In this document: piece after piece, positions 1-7,564 of the stretch
Layout of the letters: each line of letters opens with the position of its first letter
Position numbering within the stretch: position 1 is the first letter of the stretch
Source of the DNA: Streptomyces spongiae
GTDB lineage: Bacteria > Actinomycetota > Actinomycetes > Streptomycetales > Streptomycetaceae
Direction: 5' to 3'
Length of the DNA stretch: 38,822 nt
Assembly (NCBI RefSeq): GCF_009377185.1
Contig: NZ_VJZC01000034.1
Coordinates: 1-38,822 of the forward strand
Made by a program: the position numbers and the translations under genes
Notes under the pieces: generated by a model
Database searches by the model: none
Seen by the model: the letters and a program-made list of their open reading frames with translations, nothing else
Told to the model about the DNA's origin: nothing

Positions 1-1104
1 GCCCTCCCCTCGATCATCCAGCGCGCGCTCGACCCCGCCGCCCAGCACACCAACACCCCCGTACGGCTCCTGCTGTGCGGCTCCGCACTGTCCTTCATGG
101 GCGGACTCCTCGTCGGCAACGCCCCGCTGCGCGGCCGCGCCGGCCTGGAACTCGTCGTCCCCACCCTGGACTTCCGCCTCGCCGCCGAGTTCTGGGAGAT
201 CACCGACCCGCGCACCGCACTGCTCACCCACGCCATCGTCGGCGGCACCCCCGCCTACCGCCGCGAGTTCACCCAGGGCGACGCCCCCGCCGGGCCCCAT
301 GACTTCGACGCCTGGGTCACCCGTGCCGTCCTCAATCCCGCCCGTCCGCTCTTCCGCGAGGCCCGCTACCTGCTCGCAGAGGAACCCCAACTCCACGACA
401 CCGCGCTCTACCACTCCGTCCTGGCCGCCATCGCCGCCGGAAACGCCGCACGCGGCGGCATCGCCGACTACCTCGGCCGCAAGTCCACCGACCTCGCCCA
501 CCCGCTCAGCGTCCTCCAGGACATCGGCATGATCACCCACGAGGCCGACGCCTTCCGCCGCAACCGCTCCGCCTACCGCATCGCCGAACCTCTCATCGCC
601 TTCTACCACGCGGTCATGCGCCCCGCCTGGGGCGATCTGGAACGCCCCGGACGCGCCCCCGCCGTCTGGCGCCGCGCCCAGTCCACCTTCCGCAGCAAGG
701 TTGTCGGCCCGCACTTCGAACAGGTCTGCCGCGAATGGGCCCGCTGGCACGCGTCGCCCGCAACCCACGGCGGGCAGGTCACAAGGGTCGGCAGCGGGAC
801 CGTCAACGATCCTGCCGCGAAAACCAGCCACGAAGTCGACTTCGCGGTCCATGGCGAGACCGACAGCGGCCGCGAAACACTACTCGCCATCGGCGAAGCC
901 AAATGGAACGAAGTCATGGGAAAGGGCCACCTCGAACGTCTCCAGCACATCCGTGCTCTCCTCACCGCGCGCGGCTCCGCCACCGACGTCACCCGGCTGC
1001 AGTGCTACAGCGGCACCGGCTTCACCGACGAACTGCGCCACCTCGCCGGGAACGACCCCGCCATCCAGCTGATCGATCCAGTTCGCCTCTACCACGGCGA
1101 CTGA
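1..1104 (+). CDS. DUF234-type ATPase, C-terminal part (5' truncated by window edge)
   Basis: The frame is open from base 1, so the N-terminus with the P-loop lies outside the window. The visible 367 residues start with a hydrophobic strand ending LLLCGSALSF, which looks like the sensor-1 region of archaeal-type AAA ATPases. A winged-helix segment follows around residues 140-205 (GGIADYLGRK, DIGMITHEAD). The C-terminal domain has a PD-(D/E)XK-like pattern, EVDFAV then AIGEAKW, as in DUF234. Members of this family are often found in mobile or toxin-like contexts, and their biochemical role is poorly defined. The gene ends just before a decayed region, which fits an accessory location. Family call is fairly sure; function is not. 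Confidence 0.75.
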   Translation, partial: ALPSIIQRALDPAAQHTNTPVRLLLCGSALSFMGGLLVGNAPLRGRAGLELVVPTLDFRLAAEFWEITDPRTALLTHAIVGGTPAYRREFTQGDAPAGPHDFDAWVTRAVLNPARPLFREARYLLAEEPQLHDTALYHSVLAAIAAGNAARGGIADYLGRKSTDLAHPLSVLQDIGMITHEADAFRRNRSAYRIAEPLIAFYHAVMRPAWGDLERPGRAPAVWRRAQSTFRSKVVGPHFEQVCREWARWHASPATHGGQVTRVGSGTVNDPAAKTSHEVDFAVHGETDSGRETLLAIGEAKWNEVMGKGHLERLQHIRALLTARGSATDVTRLQCYSGTGFTDELRHLAGNDPAIQLIDPVRLYHGD

Positions 1105-1137
1105 CCCGGTCGCAGTCACCGCCCCTGTACGGGGAAC

Positions 1138-1281
1138 ATGGCCTCCGGATGGAAGCGCGCCGGAAACCGCCGTCCGGCAGCCGTGTCCTCGCCGCCCGCT
1201 GAGTTCGAACAGATCATCCAGGAAGCGCGCCGGGAGGCGACCCAGGCTGAGCAGTTCCCGAACGGAGCAAATGCCACATAG
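1138..1281 (+). CDS. Small ORF, 47 aa, doubtful
   Basis: An ATG preceded by GGGGAAC opens a 47-codon frame ending in TAG. The product is basic at the N-terminus and has an acidic, helix-prone middle (EFEQIIQEARRE). I recognise no family. It may be the tail of a lost gene rather than a functional small protein. Confidence 0.15.
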   Translation: MASGWKRAGNRRPAAVSSPPAEFEQIIQEARREATQAEQFPNGANAT

Positions 1282-1381
1282 TTGCCCCATCCTCACGTGA
1301 TCATGAACGTGGATCATTTTCTGGCCGGGCAAGGACAACGAGTAAAGATCAATCGAGCGTTGTCTGGTGCCACTCGATCCC

Positions 1382-1501
1382 ATGCCCGATTGGATGCCCG
1401 CCCGACGCCAGCAGATCGGGGAGCACCTCCGCGCTGCACGCGTCCATGCCGGACTCACTCAACTCGAGTCGGGCCGGCGGATCGGCCGGAAGCCTCCGTG
1501 A
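1382..1501 (+). pseudogene. XRE-family HTH regulator remnant
   Basis: A 39-codon frame begins MPDWMPARRQQIGEHLRAAR and continues VHAGLTQ. This is the typical N-terminal start of Streptomyces XRE/cI-type helix-turn-helix proteins. After LTQ the recognition-helix half is missing: the frame runs LESGRRIGRKPP and stops, whereas the family normally continues for at least 40 more residues. I read it as an internal deletion plus frameshift that left a dead fragment. It sits immediately 3' of the minus-strand NTPase genes, so it could once have regulated that module; this is inference only. Confidence 0.5.
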
Positions 1502-1587
1502 CCAGCTGGACAGTGCGCCGGTCTCAGAGGAGCAGCCGACCTGGGCCCGCCCGGGCTGCCCTCGGACCGACCGTATCGCCGTCGCTC

Positions 1588-2895
1588 TCAGTACTGGCAG
1601 CTCGGCGGTCCCGAGCACATCAGGCACGATGATCTGAGCCACGCGGCCTCGATGGACGCAATGGGAGCATGGGGCAACAGCGCGTCGTTCTCGTTGCCTG
1701 CCGGGACCTTGCCGACCATCCGGTCGGCCGGCGGTAGATGGTGCCCCTCAAGTCGCGACCTCGACACCAGTTGTCTGTCATGAAGCGGGCCGATATCTCT
1801 CTTCTGAACAGAGTGCCAGTAGACATGGAGGCCGCGTGCGGCCCATGTGATGGCTGCCGAGACAAAACGAGCCTGTACGGCGGGTTCGATCTGCTTGATC
1901 GGTGAACCGCTGAGAAGGCGCAGTGTGCGGTTCCTGCCCTCGGCCACGATGCTGAGCTCTTCCAAGAAGTCCGTCAGGTCCGGCAGCCCAGTACTCATGT
2001 AACGGTCGTACCAGAACACGTCGTCACTTCCGTAGATTCGGCAGTAAAAACGCTGCACCGCCGCTTTGCGGTCCTTGGGCCAGGCCGATCCTGAGCCGAT
2101 AACCAGGTTTTTTATGCCACGACTATGGAATGCCTTCGCTATCACGGATCGGCCTGAAGAGGTCCGGAGGACAACCGGACAAAGGCGAACGTCGATCTCG
2201 TCGCAGGCAAGTTCCAATCCCTCCCTGCGCGACAGATCGATGATCCGCTGTGCCGCATCTGACTGGGCGTGATAGGCGACACTGACAACCGCCGCCTCGA
2301 TTTCTGCTTCAGTCAGTCGGCCGTCGACGTAGCTTCTCAACAGGCCGACACTGCCGCCGTACTCGAGAGCAGCCGAATCAGCCTCGACGCTACCGATCCC
2401 TTCTTCACGCAGTGCCTGGGAAATCTCCTCGACAGTCAGAAGAGGCATGGGGAAAACTTCATGAGCAGCGTCCACGAGTGGGCTCGTCTGTTCGCCGAAC
2501 CGTGAGAGGTTCTCGCCCGGAGCGCCCACGATGAGAGCCCCGGTTGAGACGGCCTGTGGTCCGTCCACGCACAGACGGGTCATCCTCTGCTGCCACGGAG
2601 TGCCAGGAGACGACCTGACCATCCTCCCCCAGTCGTCCAAGAGAAGGGCCGCCTGTCCCCAACGTGAGATCTGCGACTCGACTTCTTGCACCACGGAGTC
2701 GGGGTCTGTCTTTTCCTCGGGCCGCAGGCTACGGGGAGCGCACCCGATGATTTCCTTGTACTTCTCGGCGATACTGGCGAGAAGAACTGAGCGGCCGGAA
2801 TCTGGCATCGCGCGGAGAATTACGATCTGCCCGTAGGCGAGGTGTTCGACGATTGCTTCGGCAAGTGCGTCGTGGCTCTTGAACCGGAACGTCAT
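1588..2895 (-). CDS. P-loop NTPase with C-terminal HDR-motif (phospholipase D-like?) domain
   Basis: 435 aa. A Walker A-like loop lies at residues 29-36 (AMPDSGRS; Arg replaces the usual Lys) and a Walker B strand at 82-88 (AALLLDD). Two features define the C-terminal half: a strand FHSRGIKNLVIGSG, and near residue 372 the sequence LHDRQLV followed later by NENDA. This spacing resembles the single HxR/HxK-type site of MIT_C/phospholipase D-like domains, but I cannot confirm the family. The start ATG lies 1 nt from the stop of the upstream NTPase gene, so the two are translationally coupled. The last ~25 residues (SSCLMCSGPPSCQY end) look unconserved and may be read-through into decayed DNA. 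Base composition is lower in GC than the cluster genes, suggesting transfer. Confidence 0.6.
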   Translation of the reverse strand: MTFRFKSHDALAEAIVEHLAYGQIVILRAMPDSGRSVLLASIAEKYKEIIGCAPRSLRPEEKTDPDSVVQEVESQISRWGQAALLLDDWGRMVRSSPGTPWQQRMTRLCVDGPQAVSTGALIVGAPGENLSRFGEQTSPLVDAAHEVFPMPLLTVEEISQALREEGIGSVEADSAALEYGGSVGLLRSYVDGRLTEAEIEAAVVSVAYHAQSDAAQRIIDLSRREGLELACDEIDVRLCPVVLRTSSGRSVIAKAFHSRGIKNLVIGSGSAWPKDRKAAVQRFYCRIYGSDDVFWYDRYMSTGLPDLTDFLEELSIVAEGRNRTLRLLSGSPIKQIEPAVQARFVSAAITWAARGLHVYWHSVQKRDIGPLHDRQLVSRSRLEGHHLPPADRMVGKVPAGNENDALLPHAPIASIEAAWLRSSCLMCSGPPSCQY

Positions 2896-2896
2896 G

Positions 2897-4462
2897 TCAC
2901 GTCGTCCTCGTGAGTGCTCTCATTCGGACACTTCCGTTGTCGTGAAGCAGCCCATAGGAAATTGCGTGTTCCAGTCCGGACGTTTCCATGGGATCGAACT
3001 GAAGGTTCGACCATCGCTCGCTGAGTACCGTTGATTCCTGGGGGAACCACTCGGCAAAGCTTTCAGGGATGGCGCGGGCGTGCTCCAGCGGTGAACCCGG
3101 CCCCTTGGCGGCAAAGGCTTTCTGCACGTCACTCTTCTGCACCTGGTAGGGCACCACCCCTCGAGGGCGATTCCGGTGCACATAGGAGCAGGCCTGGCGG
3201 GTCAGCAAAGGGTGGCCGCCGTACTCCTCCATCAGTTCATCGATCACTTCATGGCTTCGGAATTTGAGGCCGGTCCGCTTGCCGAGGGTCCGAATCATGT
3301 CCTGCAGCTCCTCCCGGTCCATCGGCTCAATGAACTTGAGCGCCGAGAACTGGAAGAGCGGATTGGTGATACCGCGTACCGAAGCTCTCTCGAAGAGCGA
3401 GGGGTCGACCCCGGCGGACAGGATGACCGGAGGAATCTGGCCGCGACTCTGGCGCTTCTGAATGAAAGCGCGAAGTTGCGAGAGTGCCCGAAGGAGCCCG
3501 ACTTCTTCGTCCGCCTCGGCCCTGCTGAGAATCCGCGACGGGAGTGCACTGTCGATCTCGTCGATCACGAAGATGACGTTGCGCGAGGCGGGGATTGCGT
3601 TGAGGAGCGAGTCCAGGTCGCTCATCCAGTATTCGTTGATGAAGTCATCCCGCCCATGGGATCTCAAGCTGCGCAATTTCGGAACGATAATCTTGTTCCT
3701 GGCCAGTTCTTCCGAAAGTGACCTCACGATGCCTGCCCGAAAACGTCGCGGAGTTCCGAAGTATTCGTTGAGGTCCAGGTTCACCACGATCGAGCCGAGT
3801 TCCCGCTCCAGGACCGAGACGCGATTCAGCAGGCTACTCTTTCCCGCCTTCCGGAGTCCGAAGATGCCCACGTGCTGGCCTTGGGCAAGGAATCGCCTGA
3901 CACTGGATATGTCGCGCTGTCGGCCAAAAAATGCACTGGGAGAGGTGATGGGGGTTGTGACATTGAAGTGGTCAACGCTCTCCAGCATCTCGGAGACGAT
4001 GACCCTGAAGTCAGGAACCTCACCCGGCAGGTTCTGTCCTTCGATTGTCAGGATGGCGGCCTCGCCCGCCCGCATTCTGACCAGCCGTCGGGCATTTCCG
4101 TCCCTGCTGATCAGAACGGCGATCTCGTCCTCCACCCGCGCGTTGTTTCGCATCTGCGACTGGAGGTCGTTCAAGATTCGCGGCTCGACAGCCTCGTAGT
4201 CCGTGACAAGAAAGAGAAGCTCCCGGTCGATGTCGAACATCTCGGCCGTAGATGTGGGAAGGACGGCGAAGAGGCTCCATCGCCCTTGCAACCCCTGTTC
4301 GACGCGAACCACTTTGATTCGATTACGACTCAAATAGGCAGTCAAACTCTTGCCGAAAGTATGCCTGCGTTCAAATTCGGCAATCTTCTCTTCGAGCTTC
4401 ATCTGGTTCCTGGTGGGCGCCGGCGCCCTCTTTGGCTTGTTGCTGGAATCTCCTGAGTTCAA
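2897..4462 (-). CDS. AAA/STAND-like NTPase with N-terminal sensor-like domain
   Basis: I chose the TTG at 4462 because it is preceded by a strong AAAGGGGGG ribosome site 7 nt away; the frame is open up to an ATG at 4594, and an internal ATG lies at 4402. From the TTG the protein has 521 aa. Residues ~30-150 form an alpha/beta domain with strands ELLFLVTDYE and EIAVLISRDG, which I do not recognise. A linker and FFGRQRDI follow, then Walker A GLRKAGKS (202-209), Walker B VIFVIDEID (294-302) and a helical C-terminus with GGHPLLTRQA. This is the order of AAA16/STAND-type NTPases. It is the first gene of a two-gene unit with the HDR-motif NTPase. Such pairs with a sensor NTPase and a putative effector are common in antiphage systems; that role is inferred here. 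Confidence 0.65.
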   Translation of the reverse strand: MNSGDSSNKPKRAPAPTRNQMKLEEKIAEFERRHTFGKSLTAYLSRNRIKVVRVEQGLQGRWSLFAVLPTSTAEMFDIDRELLFLVTDYEAVEPRILNDLQSQMRNNARVEDEIAVLISRDGNARRLVRMRAGEAAILTIEGQNLPGEVPDFRVIVSEMLESVDHFNVTTPITSPSAFFGRQRDISSVRRFLAQGQHVGIFGLRKAGKSSLLNRVSVLERELGSIVVNLDLNEYFGTPRRFRAGIVRSLSEELARNKIIVPKLRSLRSHGRDDFINEYWMSDLDSLLNAIPASRNVIFVIDEIDSALPSRILSRAEADEEVGLLRALSQLRAFIQKRQSRGQIPPVILSAGVDPSLFERASVRGITNPLFQFSALKFIEPMDREELQDMIRTLGKRTGLKFRSHEVIDELMEEYGGHPLLTRQACSYVHRNRPRGVVPYQVQKSDVQKAFAAKGPGSPLEHARAIPESFAEWFPQESTVLSERWSNLQFDPMETSGLEHAISYGLLHDNGSVRMRALTRTT

Positions 4463-5022
4463 CCGAAAGCCCCCCTTTGCGTGACGGAACGTCAGGATAC
4501 GTCTTTCGGCATGCTCTGCATAGGCGGCGAGATTAGGATGCCAGATCGTGAGGATGCGACAAAGTGAAAACTGTACCCTGTGCAGGTCCTCCATCTGCTG
4601 ATCCCCCGGTCCAGGCCCGGTACCTCAGTCATCGCGTCGACGGACCTCGCGGACGCAGCGGGGGCGCCAGGCGGTCGTCGAAGCGGACCAGAGTTCGAAG
4701 CCGGGGTCGCTTGCGAGGACGTTTCTCGAAACGCAGGGCCCAGTGCCATAGCCGCAGCCGATAGAGAAGGGCTTCGTCTCGTTGCTGTGATCATCGGCGC
4801 AGCCGGACTGCGATAGTGGAGTGCGGGGCAGTCCACCACTGTTGCAGGTCCGTTGGCACCACGTAGGCCAAACCACTCGACGAACGGATTCAGCACACAT
4901 GGGCCGGGAAACCGCGTGAACAAGCGAGAACTGGGGAGGAATATTGCCCCAGACCAGTGGCCATGGGCGCGGTGTTCCCACAGGTCACCGCGCTGCCCAG
5001 GGAAAACTCCTGAGAGGTTGTC
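4463..5022. other. Gene-poor stretch upstream of the NTPase pair
   Basis: About 560 bases with no ORF showing protein-like composition on either strand. It must contain the promoter of the minus-strand NTPase operon. I see no tRNA, repeat array or convincing terminator. At its right edge it runs into the terminal repeat of a transposase remnant. Confidence 0.4.
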
Positions 5023-5029
5023 TCACGTG
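5013..5029 (+). repeat. IS5-type terminal inverted repeat, copy 1 (left end)
   Basis: AGAGGTTGTCTCACGTG matches AGAGGTTGCCCCACCTG at 5741-5757 at 14 of 17 positions and in the same orientation. Each copy lies at the left edge of a transposase remnant, as expected for inverted repeats read inward from the left. The stop codon of the adjacent remnant lies inside this copy. Confidence 0.5.
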
Positions 5030-5125
5030 GCAAGTTTCACGAGCTTCTTGTAGCAGGCCAGGGCGCCGGCCATGGCCAGCCCCTCGGCTCTGCCAGTCGT
5101 TGCGGACCACGTACGGGATCTTGAG
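5023..5125 (-). pseudogene. IS transposase 3'-end remnant
   Basis: Reading the minus strand, the last codons give EGLAMAGALACYKKLVKLAT then stop, a C-terminus like those of IS5-group Streptomyces transposases. In a second frame just upstream lies IPYVVRNDWQ, so the fragment is also frameshifted. Nothing of the catalytic core remains. The identification rests on the C-terminal pattern and on the terminal repeat overlapping the stop. Confidence 0.4.
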
Positions 5126-5157
5126 AGCACGAGAAGCCCATGGCAGGCTCATGCCAC

Positions 5158-5742
5158 ATGATCGATGAATTCGCGAAAAACAACCTGCACGGGAGACTAC
5201 GGCGGGACCGCGAGGCGCTGCTCTGGAAACTCGACGGCTTGTCCGAATACGACGCCCGCCGGCCTTTGACAGCGACCGGGACCAACCTCCTCGGCCTGGT
5301 CAAACACGTGGCCACCGTCGAGGCCAGGTACTTCGGCGAGGTCTTCGACCGCCCTTCCCCGGAACCGCTGCCCCGGTGGCAGGACTCCAACGGCAGCGAT
5401 CTGTGGGCGACCGAGGACGAGACCCGCGATCAGATCATCGGGTTCTACCGGCGCACGTGGGAACACTCGGACGCGACGATCAACGAGCTTCCCCTCGACG
5501 CCCCCGGCCACGTGCCGTGGTGGCCGGAGCCTTGTCCCAACACGAACCTGTTCGCCGTCATGGTCCATGTCCTCGGCGAGTCCATCCGGCATACCGGGCA
5601 CGCCGATATCCTGCGCGAGGGCCTCGACGGCCGGACCGGGGTGCGCGCCGAACACGAGAAGCAGATCGACGAGCAAGCCCGTGCAGCCCACTGCGCGAAG
5701 ATCGAGCAGGCCACCAGGTCGGCCGCACCCATCAAGGCTTAG
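5158..5742 (+). CDS. DinB/DUF664-family protein
   Basis: 194 aa from the ATG at 5158 (MIDEFAKNNL). An in-frame ATG at 5140 exists, but the family-like start is at 5158. The protein is a four-helix DinB-type fold. Its putative metal-binding histidines are His50 (LVKHVATVE), His145 and His148 (RHTGHAD). Some family members are thiol-S-transferases using mycothiol or bacillithiol, so a detoxification role is possible but not shown. The stop TAG overlaps the first base of an IS-type terminal repeat, so the insertion landed directly at the 3' end of the gene. The reading frame itself appears intact. Confidence 0.8.
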   Translation: MIDEFAKNNLHGRLRRDREALLWKLDGLSEYDARRPLTATGTNLLGLVKHVATVEARYFGEVFDRPSPEPLPRWQDSNGSDLWATEDETRDQIIGFYRRTWEHSDATINELPLDAPGHVPWWPEPCPNTNLFAVMVHVLGESIRHTGHADILREGLDGRTGVRAEHEKQIDEQARAAHCAKIEQATRSAAPIKA

Positions 5743-5757
5743 AGGTTGCCCCACCTG
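5741..5757 (+). repeat. IS5-type terminal inverted repeat, copy 2 (left end)
   Basis: AGAGGTTGCCCCACCTG, 14/17 identical to 5013-5029. It lies 18 bases before the start of the plus-strand IS5 transposase remnant. No matching right end is visible near 6330, so that end was probably deleted. Confidence 0.5.
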
Positions 5758-5775
5758 ACTTGATGTCCGTGCGGC

Positions 5776-6325
5776 ATGCTGCCGGTCGCGGGTGCTGATC
5801 TGTCGGAGCGTCTGCTTCCTGATGAACTCTGGGAGCCGGCCGCCCCGTTGCCGCCGTCGTTCGCTGCTCGTCCGCACAGTGGTGGGACCGCTCCGTGTGA
5901 CGAGCGGACCGTGTTCACGGCAGTGGCGTACGCGCTGACCAGCGGCTGTGCCTGGCGGCATCTGCCCCGACGTTGGGCACGTCGCCCGCCACCGCGCATC
6001 GCCGCTTCACCGTATGGACCGAGGCCGACCTGCGGCGTCGGCTGCACCGGGCGGTGCTGGACGAACTCGGGGCCCGCGGCGAGTTGGACTGGACCTCGGC
6101 GATCGTCGACGCGGCCTCCGTTCACGCCAAAAGGGGGGATCGCTGACCGGGCCGAACCCGGTCGATCACGGCAAGAAGGGCCGCAAGCTGCACATGCTGT
6201 CCGATGCCCAGGGCATCCCGCTCGCCGTCGCCGTGTCCGGCGCGAACATGTACGACAGCCTCGCCCTCAAGCCGCTCATCCGCGGCATACCCGCCGTCCG
6301 GTCCCGCCGGGGACCACGGCGTGAC
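5776..6325 (+). pseudogene. IS5-family (IS427-like) transposase, frameshifted and truncated
   Basis: The first frame encodes LLPDELWEPAAPLPP and AVAYALTSGCAWRHLP, the N-terminal DUF4096-type region of IS5 transposases. After ~5965 the homology continues in another frame (RRFTVWTEADLRRRLH, SAIVDAASVHAKRG). A second shift near 6135 restores GGSLTGPNPVDHGKKGRKLH and SGANMYDSLALKPL. The first catalytic Asp (VDAAS) and the second Asp region are present, but the sequence breaks off after ~6310, before the catalytic Glu. It is therefore a dead copy. The 3' end is joined directly to a thioesterase fragment. Confidence 0.8.
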
Positions 6326-6339
6326 TCCGGCTGACGGCG

Positions 6340-6680
6340 GCATGGTGGGACGACGCGTTCTGGGCATCGCGCACGAGGACCACCCGGCTACGGCCACGGC
6401 GGCGTCAGCGCCATGTTCCTCGAGGAACTGACGGGGTAGGCATGCGCCGCGGCCGGCGCCCCGGGCATGACCATCTCACTCCGGATGCGCTACCACGGGC
6501 CGGTGCCCCTGGAGACCCCCTTGCGGGCGAGCGCCCGAGTCACGGGAACCGACGACCGCAAGATCTTCGGTGACGGGCTCCATCGCCCAGAAGAGACCCC
6601 CTCCACCTCCTGGCCAAAGCGAACGGCATCTTCGTCGTACCGGACCCGGACCTGCCCGCGCTCTTTTCCCGTCCCTCAAC
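6340..6680 (+). pseudogene. PaaI-like hot-dog thioesterase, decayed
   Basis: Fragments in alternating frames reconstruct a hot-dog fold thioesterase. RRVLGIAHE comes first. One base shift later comes GPPGYGHGGVSAMFLEELTG, the HGG loop typical of PaaI-type enzymes. An in-frame TAG follows, then MTISLRMRYHGPVPLETPLR and ASARVTGTDDRK, and finally, in another frame, ANGIFVVPDPDLPALF. The N-terminal third is missing at the IS5 junction. There are at least two frameshifts and one stop, so no functional product is expected. Confidence 0.65.
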
Positions 6681-6780
6681 CACACAAGGTGAGACACCGC
6701 CCCTACGCGGAAATGGCGCGCTCTTCTCTCCACGCGTGAGCGATGCGTGACCCAACACCTTTGATCATGGTTTCCGTCCC

Positions 6781-6822
6781 ACTCATGAAGCGGGTGTCGC
6801 AGGTTCGAATCCTGCCGGGGCA
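6781..6822 (+). other. tRNA 3'-end fragment, probable old attachment (att) site
   Basis: A perfect T-arm, GCAGG-TTCGAAT-CCTGC (6799-6815), is followed by a 7-nt acceptor-like strand CGGGGCA (6816-6822). No 5' half is present: there is no matching TGCCCCG upstream, and no D-arm. Duplicated tRNA 3' ends mark integration sites of actinomycete integrative elements. A tyrosine integrase pseudogene lies 740 bases to the right and points toward this site. The parent tRNA is not identified. Confidence 0.55.
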
Positions 6823-6841
6823 TAGAGAAATACCTGTTCAG

Positions 6842-6871
6842 AGGCCCTTCCGCCCAACGGACAGAGGGCCT
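6842..6871 (+). terminator. Stem-loop after the tRNA fragment
   Basis: AGGCCCT (6842-6848) pairs with AGGGCCT (6865-6871), and an inner TCCG/CGGA stem extends it. It lies 20 bases after the acceptor end of the tRNA fragment, where tRNA terminators usually sit. It may have been carried along as original tRNA flank. Confidence 0.5.
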
Positions 6872-6934
6872 TCGCGCTCGCAGCACACATCTGGCACACA
6901 TGCCGCTGCGGGCAGAGTCGGGGAGCCGTGCGAG

Positions 6935-7130
6935 ATGCCCGCGAAGGACGAACTGGCCCGGCGCCGATACGACAAGCCGGTCGACCGCTTGGAGAGCCTG
7001 ATGCGGGCTTCACTGAAGCCTCGCTGCCAGGGCTACCACGGGCAGCTGATCCTGAGCAGCGGCGACCTTGAGGAGATGGGCGAACTGAAGGACGTCCGTC
7101 GTGCCGCACGCGAGGCGCCGAGTAGAAGGC
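6935..7130 (+). pseudogene. Small conserved Streptomyces protein, 3' end lost
   Basis: Opens with ATG after the att-like fragment. It encodes MPAKDELARRRYDKPVDRLE and a helix-rich stretch ending at about DVRRAAREA. It resembles a group of ~90-residue uncharacterised Streptomyces proteins. After ~7110 the sequence loses protein character and the open frame simply runs on into the next gene. I interpret this as a frameshift or truncation. Function unknown. Confidence 0.35.
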
Positions 7131-7228
7131 AAGTACGGTCGGCCGTCGCCGCCCCCCTTACCGAAGAGCTGTGCAGCCTGCCGGAAATCCGTCGAGCCCG
7201 ACCCTGCGGCGGCTCTACCCTTGCCGCC

Positions 7229-7564
7229 ATGGCCCATGGAAAGACCTCGTACGTTTGCCTGGCCTGCCGGGCCTCGTACAAGCAGCCCTACCCCGGCTAC
7301 CACGACCACGACCGGGTCTGTCCACGCTGCGCCGAACCACTGATCCACGTCGGATCCGCCTTCGCGGCACCCAAGAGGCGGGACACCGCCGCCTGGCGTA
7401 CCCTCTCCGTGCTGCTGCACGCCGGTGTGCGCTTCCACAAGAGCTGCTGCGGCGGCCCCGGCTACCGCCCACGTACCCTCAGCGAGGTACGCGAGCGGAT
7501 GGCCTACGCCCGGACCACCGGAGAACCGTTCGCTCAGGCGTTGGTCCGCCGCGACCTGCCCTAG
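7229..7564 (+). CDS. Zinc-ribbon-like small protein (111 aa)
   Basis: I start it at the ATG at 7229 (MAHGKTSYVC) rather than at the longer in-frame readings upstream, because the family-like N-terminus begins there. Two CxxC pairs, CLAC (near residue 10) and CPRC (near residue 34), suggest a zinc ribbon. The conserved tail includes FHKSCCGGPGY and PFAQALVRRDLP. Relatives in Streptomyces are often mislabelled deoxyxylulose-phosphate synthase; the sequence shows no such enzyme. The stop TAG overlaps the stop of the convergent integrase pseudogene within a CTAG shared by both strands. Confidence 0.6.
   Translation: MAHGKTSYVCLACRASYKQPYPGYHDHDRVCPRCAEPLIHVGSAFAAPKRRDTAAWRTLSVLLHAGVRFHKSCCGGPGYRPRTLSEVRERMAYARTTGEPFAQALVRRDLP

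Noticed and set aside
6750..6822. Complete tRNA gene
   Set aside because: Only the T-arm and 3' acceptor strand are present. No pairing 5' acceptor (TGCCCCG), D-arm or proper anticodon stem lies upstream.
6743..7564. Single 273-aa protein reading through the tRNA fragment
   Set aside because: The 5' part translates a tRNA remnant and a hairpin; protein-like sequence begins at 6935 and again at 7229, so I split it into a remnant and a small intact gene.
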